A stretch of 52,676 nt of DNA from Planctomycetia bacterium (GTDB lineage: Bacteria; Planctomycetota; Planctomycetia; Pirellulales; PALSA-1355): NCBI GenBank assembly GCA_016200205.1, contig JACQFF010000031.1, positions 1 to 52,676 of the forward strand. The letters run 5' to 3'. Both the position numbers and the translations under genes were made by a program. Shown in pieces: positions 24,702 to 33,563 of this stretch (the first letter of the stretch is position 1; every line of letters begins with the position of its first letter). A model generated the notes under the pieces. That model was not told the DNA's origin and ran no database searches. It saw only the letters and a list, made by a program, of their open reading frames with translations.

Positions 24702-26495
24702 TTAGAAGTAGGGCCGAGCGGTCTCGATGGCCGTGATGGTCGCCAGCGAGAAGAAAAACACGCCGCCGCCGGCCAGACCGAGCCGGACAAACCAACCGGG
24801 CCGCAGCTCTTTGGGTAATAGCGTCAGGTTGATGACCAGCGTGTGGATGCAGCTAAAGCCCAAGGCAAAATTCATGATGTTGGTGCCGATCTTCAACAGC
24901 GCCCTCGGTTTGCCGATCGACAGCAAAATCAATCCGATCGCCATGTAGCCGAGGAGCACTCCGAAGTAGAGCGTTTTGATGTGTTTTGGGTCCCACTCGC
25001 GCAACCGCCGGCTCGAGGTCCAAACCACGTCGACCCAACGCCGAATGACGCCGTCGGCACTAGTGGCCATGGCGGGCGCCAGCACCAAGAATCCGCACAA
25101 GAGAGTCAGGTACCAGATGATCGAACCGGCCGTCGCGCCCCAAGATTCGGCAACGGCGCCGCTCACGCCATCGGCCGTCATTCCCGCGGCGTACCATTCG
25201 CTGACCTCGGTGCCGCGGCGCAAAAACTGCACCGACAGCATGCTGGGCAGCGCCATTCCGAGAAAACAGGCCGGCATCCAGACCACCAACTGGTCGCGCG
25301 CCACGTGGCGATACCAATGCCGCCAACGGACGAGCGAGTCCTTCGTGACTTGAAAGACCATGCCGACGTGGGACAGCTCGATGTTATGGCCGCCGACGAC
25401 GCTGGGGATTGCGCCGACATAATGTCCCATGCCCCACCCCTGATCGCGCGTGTAATTGCTGATCGGCGCGTTCGAGAGTCCCCCGCAGCCCGCGATGGCG
25501 GCGAAGGCGGCCAACAGCGCGATCGTGCTGAAATCGATGTCGGGAAACGACCGGCCCTCGAAGAGGGCGACGAAGACATTCTCCGTGCTGTCGCCATCGC
25601 GAATGCCGTCCTTGTCGACATCCTCGAATTTGTCGGGCTTGCCGTCGCCGTCGATGTCGGTCCAAGCATCGGGCTTGCCGTCGCCGTCGGTGTCGATGCT
25701 GGGCGGAAGGGCCCGCTCGACGATGTCCAAATGACCATCCTTGTCCCAGTCCTCGCCCGGATCGAGCACGCCGTTGCCATTGAGGTCTTCGCCCCGCTGC
25801 ACCGGAACGGTTCCGAATTTGAAGAAGCCGCTGATAATTTCGGACCAAGTTTGCGGGCTGGAAAAAAAGATCGCGAGAAAAAGCAAAAACCCCAGCACCG
25901 TGACAATCTTGAAGGACATGATGAGCTTGAGCGTGTCGTAAATCTTGCCGCCGAAGACGAGTGGAGCCATCGCCAAGAAGAACACGAAAAAGCCCAATCC
26001 GCGCACCAGCGATTCGTCCTGGGACCCCGAGGGAATACGGCCCAAATAGACCGCGGCCAATGGCGTGGCGGCGTTGGCGGCCAGATAGGGAAACACGGCG
26101 CCGAAATCGAGGAGCAAATACATGAAGAGCCAAAACCGCGGTCCGGGCAGCGTGCGAAATTTTCCGGTGAAGATCGGCTCGCCGGTGTAGAGCGCGTACC
26201 GGCTGATTTCCAGGTTGTAAAATACCTGGCCCAAAATGCTCAGCGTGGCCAGCCACATCAGCCCGCCGCCATAGCGGGCCGTCACTGCCGGGCCGGCCAG
26301 CCATTCGCCGCCGCCGATCGCCGATCCGCCCACGAGCAATCCCGGCCCGAGCATGGCGAACCAATTCTTCCAAGTAAACTTTGGCGCGGCGACGAGCATG
26401 CCGGTATTCCAACGCGGCATGTCATGCGAGCCGGGATAGGGGGCGACAAAGGGAGCCGGCTGCTTCGTGGCAGGCGCGATCGACGCTTCGGCCAT
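24702..26495 (-). CDS. Nramp-like membrane transporter with calcium-loop insert
   Basis: A 597-residue paralogue of the transporter at 5587-7563: MLGPGLLVGGSAIGGGEWL replaces Nramp TM1, and FAAIAGCGGLSNAPISNYTR matches after the insert. The DPGN and MPH metal motifs are again absent. At residues about 235-302, after SGFFKFGTVP, five acidic loops follow one another: DLNGNGVLDPGED, DWDKDGHLDIVE, DTDGDGKPDAWTD, DIDGDGKPDKFED and DVDKDGIRDGDS. They have the DxDxDG spacing of dockerin, EF-hand and thrombospondin-3 calcium sites. Substrate and sensing role are unknown. ATG 26495 (MAEASIAPATKQ) is preferred because it avoids overlap with the SDR gene and gives an N-terminal tail like that of the paralogue. 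Confidence 0.87.
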   Translation of the reverse strand: MAEASIAPATKQPAPFVAPYPGSHDMPRWNTGMLVAAPKFTWKNWFAMLGPGLLVGGSAIGGGEWLAGPAVTARYGGGLMWLATLSILGQVFYNLEISRYALYTGEPIFTGKFRTLPGPRFWLFMYLLLDFGAVFPYLAANAATPLAAVYLGRIPSGSQDESLVRGLGFFVFFLAMAPLVFGGKIYDTLKLIMSFKIVTVLGFLLFLAIFFSSPQTWSEIISGFFKFGTVPVQRGEDLNGNGVLDPGEDWDKDGHLDIVERALPPSIDTDGDGKPDAWTDIDGDGKPDKFEDVDKDGIRDGDSTENVFVALFEGRSFPDIDFSTIALLAAFAAIAGCGGLSNAPISNYTRDQGWGMGHYVGAIPSVVGGHNIELSHVGMVFQVTKDSLVRWRHWYRHVARDQLVVWMPACFLGMALPSMLSVQFLRRGTEVSEWYAAGMTADGVSGAVAESWGATAGSIIWYLTLLCGFLVLAPAMATSADGVIRRWVDVVWTSSRRLREWDPKHIKTLYFGVLLGYMAIGLILLSIGKPRALLKIGTNIMNFALGFSCIHTLVINLTLLPKELRPGWFVRLGLAGGGVFFFSLATITAIETARPYF

Positions 26496-26571
26496 AGTGG
26501 CGAAATCCCGTCCGGTTTCGAGAGGTCCTGCCGTCCTTGGCATGACGCGCGAATTTTCCCGCCCCGCGCTC

Positions 26572-27366
26572 CTACCAATCACGTGTATAACCGGCCGTCC
26601 AACCTCCGTCTACCGTCAGGACCGCCCCATTAATATAGCTGGCCTCCGGCGAGACGAGAAACGCTACCGCGTGGGCAATCTCTTCCGGCGTTCCAGGCCG
26701 CCCGAGGGGCACGTGCGAGAGCAAACTCCTGGCGATCTCGGTCTTGTCCCCTTCCGGTCCATAGAAAAGCGCGCGTGTGCCGCGCGTAATAATCGAACCC
26801 GGGGCGACACAGTTGGAAAGGATTCCTTGGGGGCCCAATTCGAGCGCCATCGAGCGGGTGAGATTCACCACTCCGGCTTTGGCCGCCACATAAGCGCTTT
26901 GCAGCCGCAGCGGCACGAGGCCCGCGACCGAGGCGATGTTCACGATCCGCCCGCCACCCCGCTTGATCATGCCCGGCACGATGGCCTTGCTGACGACGAA
27001 CACGCCGGTCAAATCGACCCGCAGAATCCGGTTCCAATCCTCTTCGGCATACTCGTGGATCGCGCGGCGTTCTTTCGACGTATTGATGCCGGCGTTGTTC
27101 ACGAGAATGCCGATCGGGCCTAATTGCTCGTGAATTTCTTTTTGCACGGCGCCCAGCCGGGCCGGATCGGCGACATCGCCCGCCAGCGCGATCACGCGGC
27201 TTCCCCGGGCGGAGATTTCGCTGGCGGTTCGCGCGACCGAATCGGGCTCGAGGTCGAGGATCGCGACGGCCGCGCCGTTTTCGGCCAATCGCTCGACGAT
27301 TGCCCGGCCAATTCCCTGGGCGCCGCCCGTGACGAGCGCCACTTGGCCTTTCAGGTCAACTTGCAT
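26572..27366 (-). CDS. SDR family NAD(P)-dependent oxidoreductase
   Basis: A 264-residue classical short-chain dehydrogenase/reductase of normal length. The cofactor motif is TGGAQGIGRAI near residues 14-24, and LDLEPDS at the end of strand 2, with an acidic residue, favours NAD over NADP. NNAGINTS is at about 90. The catalytic set is IASVAGL (Ser), then YVAAKAG (Tyr-x-x-x-Lys) near 160-166, and the C-terminal INGAVLTVDGGW closes the fold. These features fit 3-oxoacyl-ACP reductase (FabG)-like or sugar/polyol dehydrogenases; the sequence does not decide. It is cytoplasmic. It lies upstream of the second transporter gene on the same strand with a gap of 76 bases, and about 70 bases from the DUF1501 gene. 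Confidence 0.92.
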   Translation of the reverse strand: MQVDLKGQVALVTGGAQGIGRAIVERLAENGAAVAILDLEPDSVARTASEISARGSRVIALAGDVADPARLGAVQKEIHEQLGPIGILVNNAGINTSKERRAIHEYAEEDWNRILRVDLTGVFVVSKAIVPGMIKRGGGRIVNIASVAGLVPLRLQSAYVAAKAGVVNLTRSMALELGPQGILSNCVAPGSIITRGTRALFYGPEGDKTEIARSLLSHVPLGRPGTPEEIAHAVAFLVSPEASYINGAVLTVDGGWTAGYTRDW

Positions 27367-27437
27367 CGAGAGTATTCCTTGTGATGGATGTTTTTATTTT
27401 CGAGTCGACGCCAAACCACGAATGGGTGACGGTGGGC

Positions 27438-28859
27438 TCACGCCAAAATATCGTGCGCGACTTCTCCGCTGACGTCGGTGAGCCGGTAGTCGCGGCCGCT
27501 GTAGCGATACGTGAGCCGCTCGTGATTGATTCCCAAGAGGTGCAAGATCGTGGCATGAAAGTCATGCACGTGGACCTTGTTTTCAGCCACCGCGATGCCG
27601 TAGTCGTCCGTGGCGCCGTGAACGAATCCGCCCTTGACGCCGCCGCCGGCCATCCACGACGAAAACGCCTGATGATGGTGCTCTCGGCCCAGGGCATTGG
27701 CTTCGACATGGTAGGGCGTGCGGCCGAACTCGGTGGTCCAGACCACCAGCGTCTGATCGAGCATGCCGCGTCGCTTCAGGTCTCGAATCAAACCGGCCAT
27801 CGGCTGATCGACGTTTTTCGCCAGCGGAATATGATCGTTCATGTTCCCGTGCGAATCCCAATTACCCGACGAGCCGGTGTCGATCAACTCGATGAACCGC
27901 ACGCCGCGTTCGGCCAGGCGTCTGGCAACCAGGCACTGCCAACCGAATCCGGTGTTCTGCCCGCGCTGGAGGCCATAGAGGCTGAGCGTTTCCTCGGTTT
28001 CCTGGGAGAGATCGAAGACGGCCGGCGCTTCGCGCTGCATACCGAAGGCGGTTTCGAACGATTTGATACGGGCTTCCAACGCCAGATCGGTGGAGCGCTG
28101 CTGTTGATGCCGACGATTTCGCTTTGCCAACAAATCCAATTCGAGCTCTTGCAGCTCAAGCGACGCGACCCGGCGTTCGATATTGGCGATGGGCACGTTG
28201 CCGGGAAAGACCTGCGTGGCTTGATGGCAGCCCGGCAGGAAATCGGAGCCCCAAGTCTGCGCGCCGGCATAGGGCACATGCGGTGCGATCGCGACGAAAG
28301 AGGGCAGATTCTGGTTCTCGCTGCCCAGCCCGTAGCTCACCCAACTCCCGATGCTGGGACGAGCAAACGTAAACGAACCGGTGTGCATTCCCAACGTGGC
28401 TTCGTAATGGTTGGTGTGGTCCGATTCCAGCGATCGCAACACGCACAAGTCGTCGGCACACAATCCGACGTGCGGAAACAAATCGCTGACCTCGATGCCC
28501 GACTGGCCGTACGGTTTGAATTTCCACTGTGGCTGCTTCAGATAGCGTTTGAACTGGCCGAGCTTGCCTTGCCAGTTGTCGACGGTGATCGTTTTGCCGT
28601 GGTCGGTGAAGAGCTTGGGCTTGAAATCGAACGACTCGACGTGCGAAACACCGCCGGTCATGTAGAGGAAAATGACGCATTTCGCCCGGGCGGTAAAATG
28701 GGGCTTCTTCGGAGCCAACGGGTCGGAATCTGAATCCGCGGCGGCGGCAACCGCCGGAGCCATGTCGGCCAGAATGCCGTGCAGGGCCAGCGCGCCAAAC
28801 CCGCCCACCGAGCGGCGGAGCATTTCCCGTCTGGTTGTCGGAAAGTCGAATGAGTCCAT
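27438..28859 (-). CDS. DUF1501 family protein
   Basis: The second DUF1501 protein of the window, 473 residues. It keeps the twin-arginine signal that the first one has lost (TTRREMLRRSVGGFGALAL), so Tat export is expected. Family motifs are FLYMTGGVSHVESFDFKPK near residue 66, VWTTEFGRTPYH near 370, GREHHHQAFSSWMAGGG and the C-terminal HATILHLLGINHERLTYRY. Similarity to the 367-1836 protein is high at these motifs and lower between them, so this is an old paralogue rather than a recent duplicate. ATG 28859 is used because the Tat signal follows directly and GGAG lies 9 bases upstream. It is 38 bases downstream of its DUF1549/1553 partner. Confidence 0.94.
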   Translation of the reverse strand: MDSFDFPTTRREMLRRSVGGFGALALHGILADMAPAVAAAADSDSDPLAPKKPHFTARAKCVIFLYMTGGVSHVESFDFKPKLFTDHGKTITVDNWQGKLGQFKRYLKQPQWKFKPYGQSGIEVSDLFPHVGLCADDLCVLRSLESDHTNHYEATLGMHTGSFTFARPSIGSWVSYGLGSENQNLPSFVAIAPHVPYAGAQTWGSDFLPGCHQATQVFPGNVPIANIERRVASLELQELELDLLAKRNRRHQQQRSTDLALEARIKSFETAFGMQREAPAVFDLSQETEETLSLYGLQRGQNTGFGWQCLVARRLAERGVRFIELIDTGSSGNWDSHGNMNDHIPLAKNVDQPMAGLIRDLKRRGMLDQTLVVWTTEFGRTPYHVEANALGREHHHQAFSSWMAGGGVKGGFVHGATDDYGIAVAENKVHVHDFHATILHLLGINHERLTYRYSGRDYRLTDVSGEVAHDILA

Positions 28860-28897
28860 GCCGTACAACTCCAAAGTTCAACTACTTCGCGACCAGG

Positions 28898-31405
28898 TTA
28901 CTCAATATACAGGAATTCGTTGCTGGTGAGCAGCACGCGAACGTAGGCGCTCCAGGCTGCAACAGCGGCTTCGTCCGCGGGAATCCCGGAGGCGGCCAAC
29001 TGCTGGCGATAACGCTCCAGGAACTCGGCGGCTTCGGCCACTTCCGGCGGCTCGGCCGGCCGAGCGAAGGCGAGGCTGTAAGCCAGTTGCAAGCGCGGCG
29101 AATCCTCGTTGTGCGCGCTCACCAATCGACGCGCAAATGCCGAGGATTGCTGGTGAATGAACGGGTCGTTCATCAGAAAGAGCGCTTGCGAGGGGGTCGT
29201 CGTCAACGATCGCTCGGCCGTGCTGGTGTTTGGGTCGGCCCCATCGAACAGCCCTAAAAAAGGATGCTTTTGGATGCGCTGCGTCATCAGATACACGCTG
29301 CGTCGATTGGATTCGTACGTGGCTTTGAACGGCGCATGTTGAGTAAAGCCCCAGCTCGTGCGTGGCGGAAACGGATGGGGTCCGCTGGGCGACGCGTCGA
29401 GCTGTCCGCTGACGGCCAGCACGGCGTCGCGAATCGATTCGGCCTCGAGCCGCCGCCGCTCGAATTTCCACCAGAACTCGTTCGAGGCATCTTGTTGCGC
29501 GGCCGGACCAGCGTCGTCGCTCGCCATCTGATACACGCGCGAGAGCATGATTTCTTTGTGCAGCCCCTTGATCGACCAGCCCTGACTCATCAGCGTGTCG
29601 GCCAGATAGTCGAGCAGTTCGGGGTTTGCAGGCGCCCTGCCGCGCAAACCGAAATCGCTGGGGGTCTGCACCAGGCCACGACCAAAGTGATACTGCCAAA
29701 TCCGGTTCACGATCACGCGCGCGGTCAGGGGATTCGAGCGGCGCGTGAGCCAGTCGGCCAACTGCAGCCGGCCGCTGCCCGGCGCATCGGGCGACAAAGG
29801 ATCGCCGCCCAAAATTTCCAAAAACCGCCGCGGCACCTCGGAGCCCAATTTCGTCGGCTCGCCCCGCTTTTGGATTTTGGCATTTTGTGGACTGTCGTCG
29901 ATCATCCCGTAGGCCATTTCAAAGGGCCCGGCGATGACCAGCGCATCTCTTTTTTCTCTCCACTGGCCGATGACAATGCCAAGCTGCTCTCGTTTCGCCT
30001 TGAGTGCCACGACCCCTTGAGCTTCTTTGACCGTGGCCTCGCTGACCGCGGAATTCTGGGCCTGCTTGGCGATGCTTTCCTCGGCCGTCTTGATCGACTG
30101 ACTTAACGCCTTGGACTCGCCGTCGAGTCGCTTGAGCTCGGCCTCGCAACGAGCGAGTTGCTCTTGATGGGCGGCGGCCAACGGCGCGGCTTCGGCATCG
30201 GGCAACAGCGGCACGAAATCGCGCGGCTGCTTTTTCTCCTCCGAACCGGGGAAGGCGTAGCGCGAGCTGGCAAAGATGCCATACAGGGCGTAATAGTCGG
30301 CCATTGAAATGGGGTCGTACTTATGATCGTGGCACCGGGCGCAGCCGATCGACAGCCCCAGAATCGACCGGCCCAGCGTGTCCAGAGTGTCGGCAATCGT
30401 CAAGTGATGATAGTTTTCCGAGTCGAAGCCAAAACGACGCGAAATGGCCAGGTATCCCGTGGCCGTCGTTCGCTCGGCATACGTTTCGCGCGGGCCCGAT
30501 TTGGCCAGAATGTCGCCTGCGATTTGTTCGCGAATGAACTCGTCGTACGGTTTGTCTCGATTGAAGGCGTCGATCACGTAGTTGCGGTATTTGTAGGCCT
30601 GCGGCACCGGGAAATCGGCCGTTTCACCGGCCGTGTCGGCATAGCGCACCACGTCGAGCCAATGCCGTCCCCAATGCTCGCCATAATGCGAAGATGCCAG
30701 CAGCCGATCGACCACTCGGGAAAACGCTTCGGGAGTTTCGTCCGCCAAGAACGCGTCGATCTCTTGGGGCGTGGGCGGCAGCCCGATCAGATCGAAGGTG
30801 GCCCGGCGGAGCAAAGTTCGCTTTTCGGCGGGCCGGTTGGGGCGCAAGCCGCGGGATTCCAACTTGGCCAAGATGAAGCGGTCCACCGCCGTTAGCGGCC
30901 AGGCCGTATCTTTCACTCCGGGCGGCGTCTGCGGCCCAACGGTCTGGAACGACCAAAAGCCTCGCTGGACGGCGCTGATTTGAAATGGCTGCTCCGGGCT
31001 CGCTGCCACGGCGGGCTGATCGCCGGATTGCGGCCAAGGCAGGCCCAACTCGACCCATCGCGCGAATTTTTCAATTTCCTCCTCCGGCAGCTTCGCTTTG
31101 GGCGGCATCTTCAGGCCTTGATAACGGACCGCCTCGATCAGCAAACTTTCGCCGGGCTTGCCGGGCACGGCCGCCGGGCCGGTTTCGCCGCCGGCCAACA
31201 GGCCCGCACGCGAGGTGAGCTTCAGCCCGCCTTTCGGCTCCTTCAGATCGCCGTGGCACTCATAGCAGCGGCTGACAAGCAACGGCCGGACTTCTTTCTC
31301 GAAAAAATCAATTGCGTCCGGCGAGGGTTCCGCTGTCGCGGCCGGCTTGTCGAGCAACGGGATGAGCGCCAGCGTCAACAGAAGGGGGCGAAAGTCCCTG
31401 AGCAT
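28898..31405 (-). CDS. Planctomycete cytochrome C (PSCyt1) + DUF1549 + DUF1553 protein, short form
   Basis: An 835-residue exported cytochrome-type protein. A signal peptide (LLLTLALIPLLDKPAATA) is followed by the PSCyt1 heme site CYECHGD near residue 46 and GGLKLTSRAGLLAGG. The DUF1549 region has ATFDLIGLPPTPQEIDAFLA and GRHWLDVVRYADTAGE, then the second CxxCH, GCARCHDHKYDPI. A coiled-coil segment of about 80 residues follows (CEAELKRLDGESKALSQSIK). The DUF1553 region has NRIWQYHFGRGLVQTPSDFG and EIMLSRVYQM. It lacks the beta-rich middle domain of the paralogue at 1889-5326. ATG 31405 is preferred over 31432 because the signal peptide then begins normally. It is presumably co-transcribed with the following DUF1501 gene. 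Confidence 0.93.
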   Translation of the reverse strand: MLRDFRPLLLTLALIPLLDKPAATAEPSPDAIDFFEKEVRPLLVSRCYECHGDLKEPKGGLKLTSRAGLLAGGETGPAAVPGKPGESLLIEAVRYQGLKMPPKAKLPEEEIEKFARWVELGLPWPQSGDQPAVAASPEQPFQISAVQRGFWSFQTVGPQTPPGVKDTAWPLTAVDRFILAKLESRGLRPNRPAEKRTLLRRATFDLIGLPPTPQEIDAFLADETPEAFSRVVDRLLASSHYGEHWGRHWLDVVRYADTAGETADFPVPQAYKYRNYVIDAFNRDKPYDEFIREQIAGDILAKSGPRETYAERTTATGYLAISRRFGFDSENYHHLTIADTLDTLGRSILGLSIGCARCHDHKYDPISMADYYALYGIFASSRYAFPGSEEKKQPRDFVPLLPDAEAAPLAAAHQEQLARCEAELKRLDGESKALSQSIKTAEESIAKQAQNSAVSEATVKEAQGVVALKAKREQLGIVIGQWREKRDALVIAGPFEMAYGMIDDSPQNAKIQKRGEPTKLGSEVPRRFLEILGGDPLSPDAPGSGRLQLADWLTRRSNPLTARVIVNRIWQYHFGRGLVQTPSDFGLRGRAPANPELLDYLADTLMSQGWSIKGLHKEIMLSRVYQMASDDAGPAAQQDASNEFWWKFERRRLEAESIRDAVLAVSGQLDASPSGPHPFPPRTSWGFTQHAPFKATYESNRRSVYLMTQRIQKHPFLGLFDGADPNTSTAERSLTTTPSQALFLMNDPFIHQQSSAFARRLVSAHNEDSPRLQLAYSLAFARPAEPPEVAEAAEFLERYRQQLAASGIPADEAAVAAWSAYVRVLLTSNEFLYIE

Positions 31406-31566
31406 GGCGTTTGGCAGCCTCGGACTGGGCATGGACCGTGTTTCGAGCGAGCCGACGCGTGCGACTAATCGGGCTGGGGGCGGAATCTCGGGCGTGGTTT
31501 TGACACCAAATAGTTTAGATTCACGGACCGCCCGGCGTCAAACTTGGTCCCCAAAAGAGCCAGCGG

Positions 31567-31749
31567 TCAGTGCATCTCGATACGCGTCTCGAAGAACGCC
31601 ACCAGCGCGAACGTTGCAAGGGGTCCGAACAGCAGTGAAAGCAGGAACCAGTTGAAGCCGCTGCGCCTCTTTCCCTGTGCGAGGCCGGCGTTGATCAGTG
31701 CCAGCGTTCCCCACCCTACGAAATACCCCGGCACGACGTTTGGATCCAT
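31567..31749 (-). CDS. Small two-helix membrane protein
   Basis: A 60-residue protein with two hydrophobic segments separated by a basic turn: YFVGWGTLALINAGLAQGKRR and then NWFLLSLLFGPLATFALVAF. The FLLSLLFGPLA pattern recurs in small planctomycete inner-membrane proteins of unknown function, as far as I can recall. ATG 31749 has AAAGGCGA upstream; the frame is open further upstream, but that extension looks non-coding. It is transcribed leftward between dcd and the DUF1549/1553 gene and has no obvious operon partner. Confidence 0.6.
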   Translation of the reverse strand: MDPNVVPGYFVGWGTLALINAGLAQGKRRSGFNWFLLSLLFGPLATFALVAFFETRIEMH

Positions 31750-31920
31750 GGGATCGCCTTTCAGCACGGTGATTGCGAGGCAAAAACACCTGTGGGCAAG
31801 CTGGTGGTTCAAATGATTTAGAACAATCGGACAAAACCGCCCGACCATCGATGCAAGTGGCATTTCACGGCCGCTTGCGGCTTGGCGTCGCGCCGGCCGA
31901 TAGGTTTTGTCCAACCGCTC

Positions 31921-32499
31921 TTAGCGGTGCGATCGCTCCATGCCAAAGTTGAGCTTCAATTGCGGATCTTTCTCCGAGTCGGGGTTAATCTCCTTGAAGA
32001 GCAAACTTGGCTGAATGTCGCGATTGTGCTGGTATTTGTCGCTCGCATATTCGGTGATTGCACCGTGGATTTCGTGATAGAAGATCTGGCAAATCGCGAT
32101 GCCGGGGTAAATCCGCACCGGCTGCACGGCGAACATTTCCAGCGTCCAAAAGCCACAAAACCCCACGTCGCCGAAGCCGGCCGTCACGTGCACAAACAGC
32201 CCCAAGCGGCCGATCGAGCTGCGGCCTTCGATCATCGGCACCAGCTTGTGCGTCTCCGTCCGCTCGACCGTGCGGCCGAGGTAGAGCTGATTGGGGCCCA
32301 GCACTAGGCCCTCGGGCGGGATGGTCATGCGGCGCACGCGATTCGGCTTGGCCATGTCGAGCACGACCTCTTCATAGGTCATCAGCTCGTTATGCAAGGA
32401 GAGGTTGTAGCTGTTGGGATTGAGATTCGCCTCATCGAACGGGTCGATGATGATGTTCGCTCCCAAGTTTTCGCGGATCTGGTGGCCGGAGAGAATCAT
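31921..32499 (-). CDS. dcd: dCTP deaminase
   Basis: A 192-residue enzyme of the dUTPase-like trimeric fold that deaminates dCTP to dUTP to supply thymidylate. It starts MILSGHQIRE. Key segments are the nucleotide-binding MIEGRSSIGRLGLFVHVTAG (about 93-112) and GFGDVGFCGFWTLEMF, in which the Glu is the expected catalytic general base. The C-terminal region has the expected tail (KYQHNRDIQPSLLFKEI). I cannot tell monofunctional from bifunctional DCD/DUT by eye. ATG 32499 is chosen because the upstream extension of the frame overlaps the nth gene and is not protein-like. It is 32 bases downstream of nth on the same strand, so the two probably share a transcript. Confidence 0.93.
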   Translation of the reverse strand: MILSGHQIRENLGANIIIDPFDEANLNPNSYNLSLHNELMTYEEVVLDMAKPNRVRRMTIPPEGLVLGPNQLYLGRTVERTETHKLVPMIEGRSSIGRLGLFVHVTAGFGDVGFCGFWTLEMFAVQPVRIYPGIAICQIFYHEIHGAITEYASDKYQHNRDIQPSLLFKEINPDSEKDPQLKLNFGMERSHR

Positions 32500-32531
32500 A
32501 AGAAAGTCTCGACGAATTGTGTTCGCGCCGC

Positions 32532-33188
32532 CTATGAGCGGTCCGCCACGCCGATCCTGGGGCAAATCGAATCGAGCGGACACTGGTCGCATTTCGGCTT
32601 TCGGGCCACGCAGATCCGCCGGCCGTGAGCGATCATCCGGTGGCCAAAATCGATCCATTCTCGCTTGGGCAATTGGCCCATCAAGTCGCGTTCGATCTTC
32701 ACGGGATCCGAGTGCCGGGTCATCCCCAAGCGGCGGCTGAGGCGGGCAATGTGCGTGTCGACCACCACGCCGGTGGGAATTCCAAAGGCGGTGCCCAAGA
32801 CCACGTTGGCCGTTTTCCGCCCCACGCCCGGTAGCTTGACCAGAGAGTCGAGGTCTTGAGGCACCTCGCCACCATGGTGTTCGACCAGTTCGCGGCAACA
32901 GTTCTTGATGTTCTTGGCTTTATTGCGGAAAAAACCGGTGCTCTGGATTGCCCGCTCCAATTCGCTCGGCCTGGCGGCGGCAAAAGCTTTGGCGTCGGGG
33001 TATTTGCCGAACAGATCCTTGGTGACGATGTTCACTCGGGTGTCGGTGCACTGGGCCGAGAGGATCGTGGCCACGAGCAACTGGAGCGGCGATTGAAAAT
33101 CTAGGGCGCAGCGGGCATCGGGATACGCCGCCTTCAGACGTTTGACGATTTGCGCGGCATGACGTTTTCCGTCGGCAATCGCGACCAT
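32532..33188 (-). CDS. nth: Endonuclease III
   Basis: A 218-residue base-excision repair DNA glycosylase/AP lyase that removes oxidised pyrimidines. The helix-hairpin-helix LPGVGRKTANVVLG holds the catalytic Lys near residue 120, followed by the catalytic Asp in VVDTHIARLSRRLG near 138. Four cysteines at the C-terminus (CVARKPKCDQCPLDSIC, spacing C-x6-C-x2-C-x5-C) bind a [4Fe-4S] cluster. Other family segments are LVATILSAQCTDTRVN and STGFFRNKAKNI. Length fits the family. ATG 33188 (MVAIADGK) is used; the frame runs further upstream without protein-like content. It lies immediately downstream (in its own direction) of the region entered by the insertion sequence. Confidence 0.95.
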   Translation of the reverse strand: MVAIADGKRHAAQIVKRLKAAYPDARCALDFQSPLQLLVATILSAQCTDTRVNIVTKDLFGKYPDAKAFAAARPSELERAIQSTGFFRNKAKNIKNCCRELVEHHGGEVPQDLDSLVKLPGVGRKTANVVLGTAFGIPTGVVVDTHIARLSRRLGMTRHSDPVKIERDLMGQLPKREWIDFGHRMIAHGRRICVARKPKCDQCPLDSICPRIGVADRS

Positions 33189-33563
33189 GCGGAGCCTAGC
33201 GGTTTGTGGCAAACGAGTCAGCTCAACGAGAGAGGCCGAAGAAAGTTTTTCCTGTCGGGGCAGGTAATTCTCCCGTAGCGCTGCAGCGAATGTCAAGTAG
33301 ACAGGCACCACGCGGAGTTGGTTGCGTTGTGCGGAAGTTGGTTTCGTTGAAGGTGGTTGCGCGCGGGGCTCGGAGGGGCTTACACCAGCGGTGGATCGTC
33401 GTTCAAGGACTTCTCTCGCCGCGTGGCGGTCGAATGCGGATTCTTACACCAGACGCCCCTTGCGTGATGTATTAGTTGCGATGTAAACTCGGGCCCAGAC
33501 GCTCCGCCAGCCGGGAGCGCGACGTTCCCCCCACACCCACTTGGCCACGACACGGAGGTTTCC
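33189..33563. other. Non-coding stretch between nth and the transposase gene
   Basis: This 375-base stretch must contain the nth promoter and the left end of the insertion sequence. No convincing gene lies here. The 11-base string GGTTGCGTTGT at 33320-33330 recurs in inverted orientation at 35087-35097 beyond the transposase gene, which makes it a weak candidate for a terminal inverted repeat. Near the transposase start GGAGG at 33555-33559 is a good ribosome site. Confidence 0.4.

Noticed and set aside
24843-26633. A 596-codon plus-strand open frame opposite the second Nramp-like transporter
   Set aside because: It is antisense to a clear membrane protein, rich in Arg, Gln, His and Asp without domains, and reflects GC-rich codon bias.
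27381-28733. A 450-codon plus-strand open frame opposite the second DUF1501 gene
   Set aside because: Antisense to conserved motifs and not protein-like.
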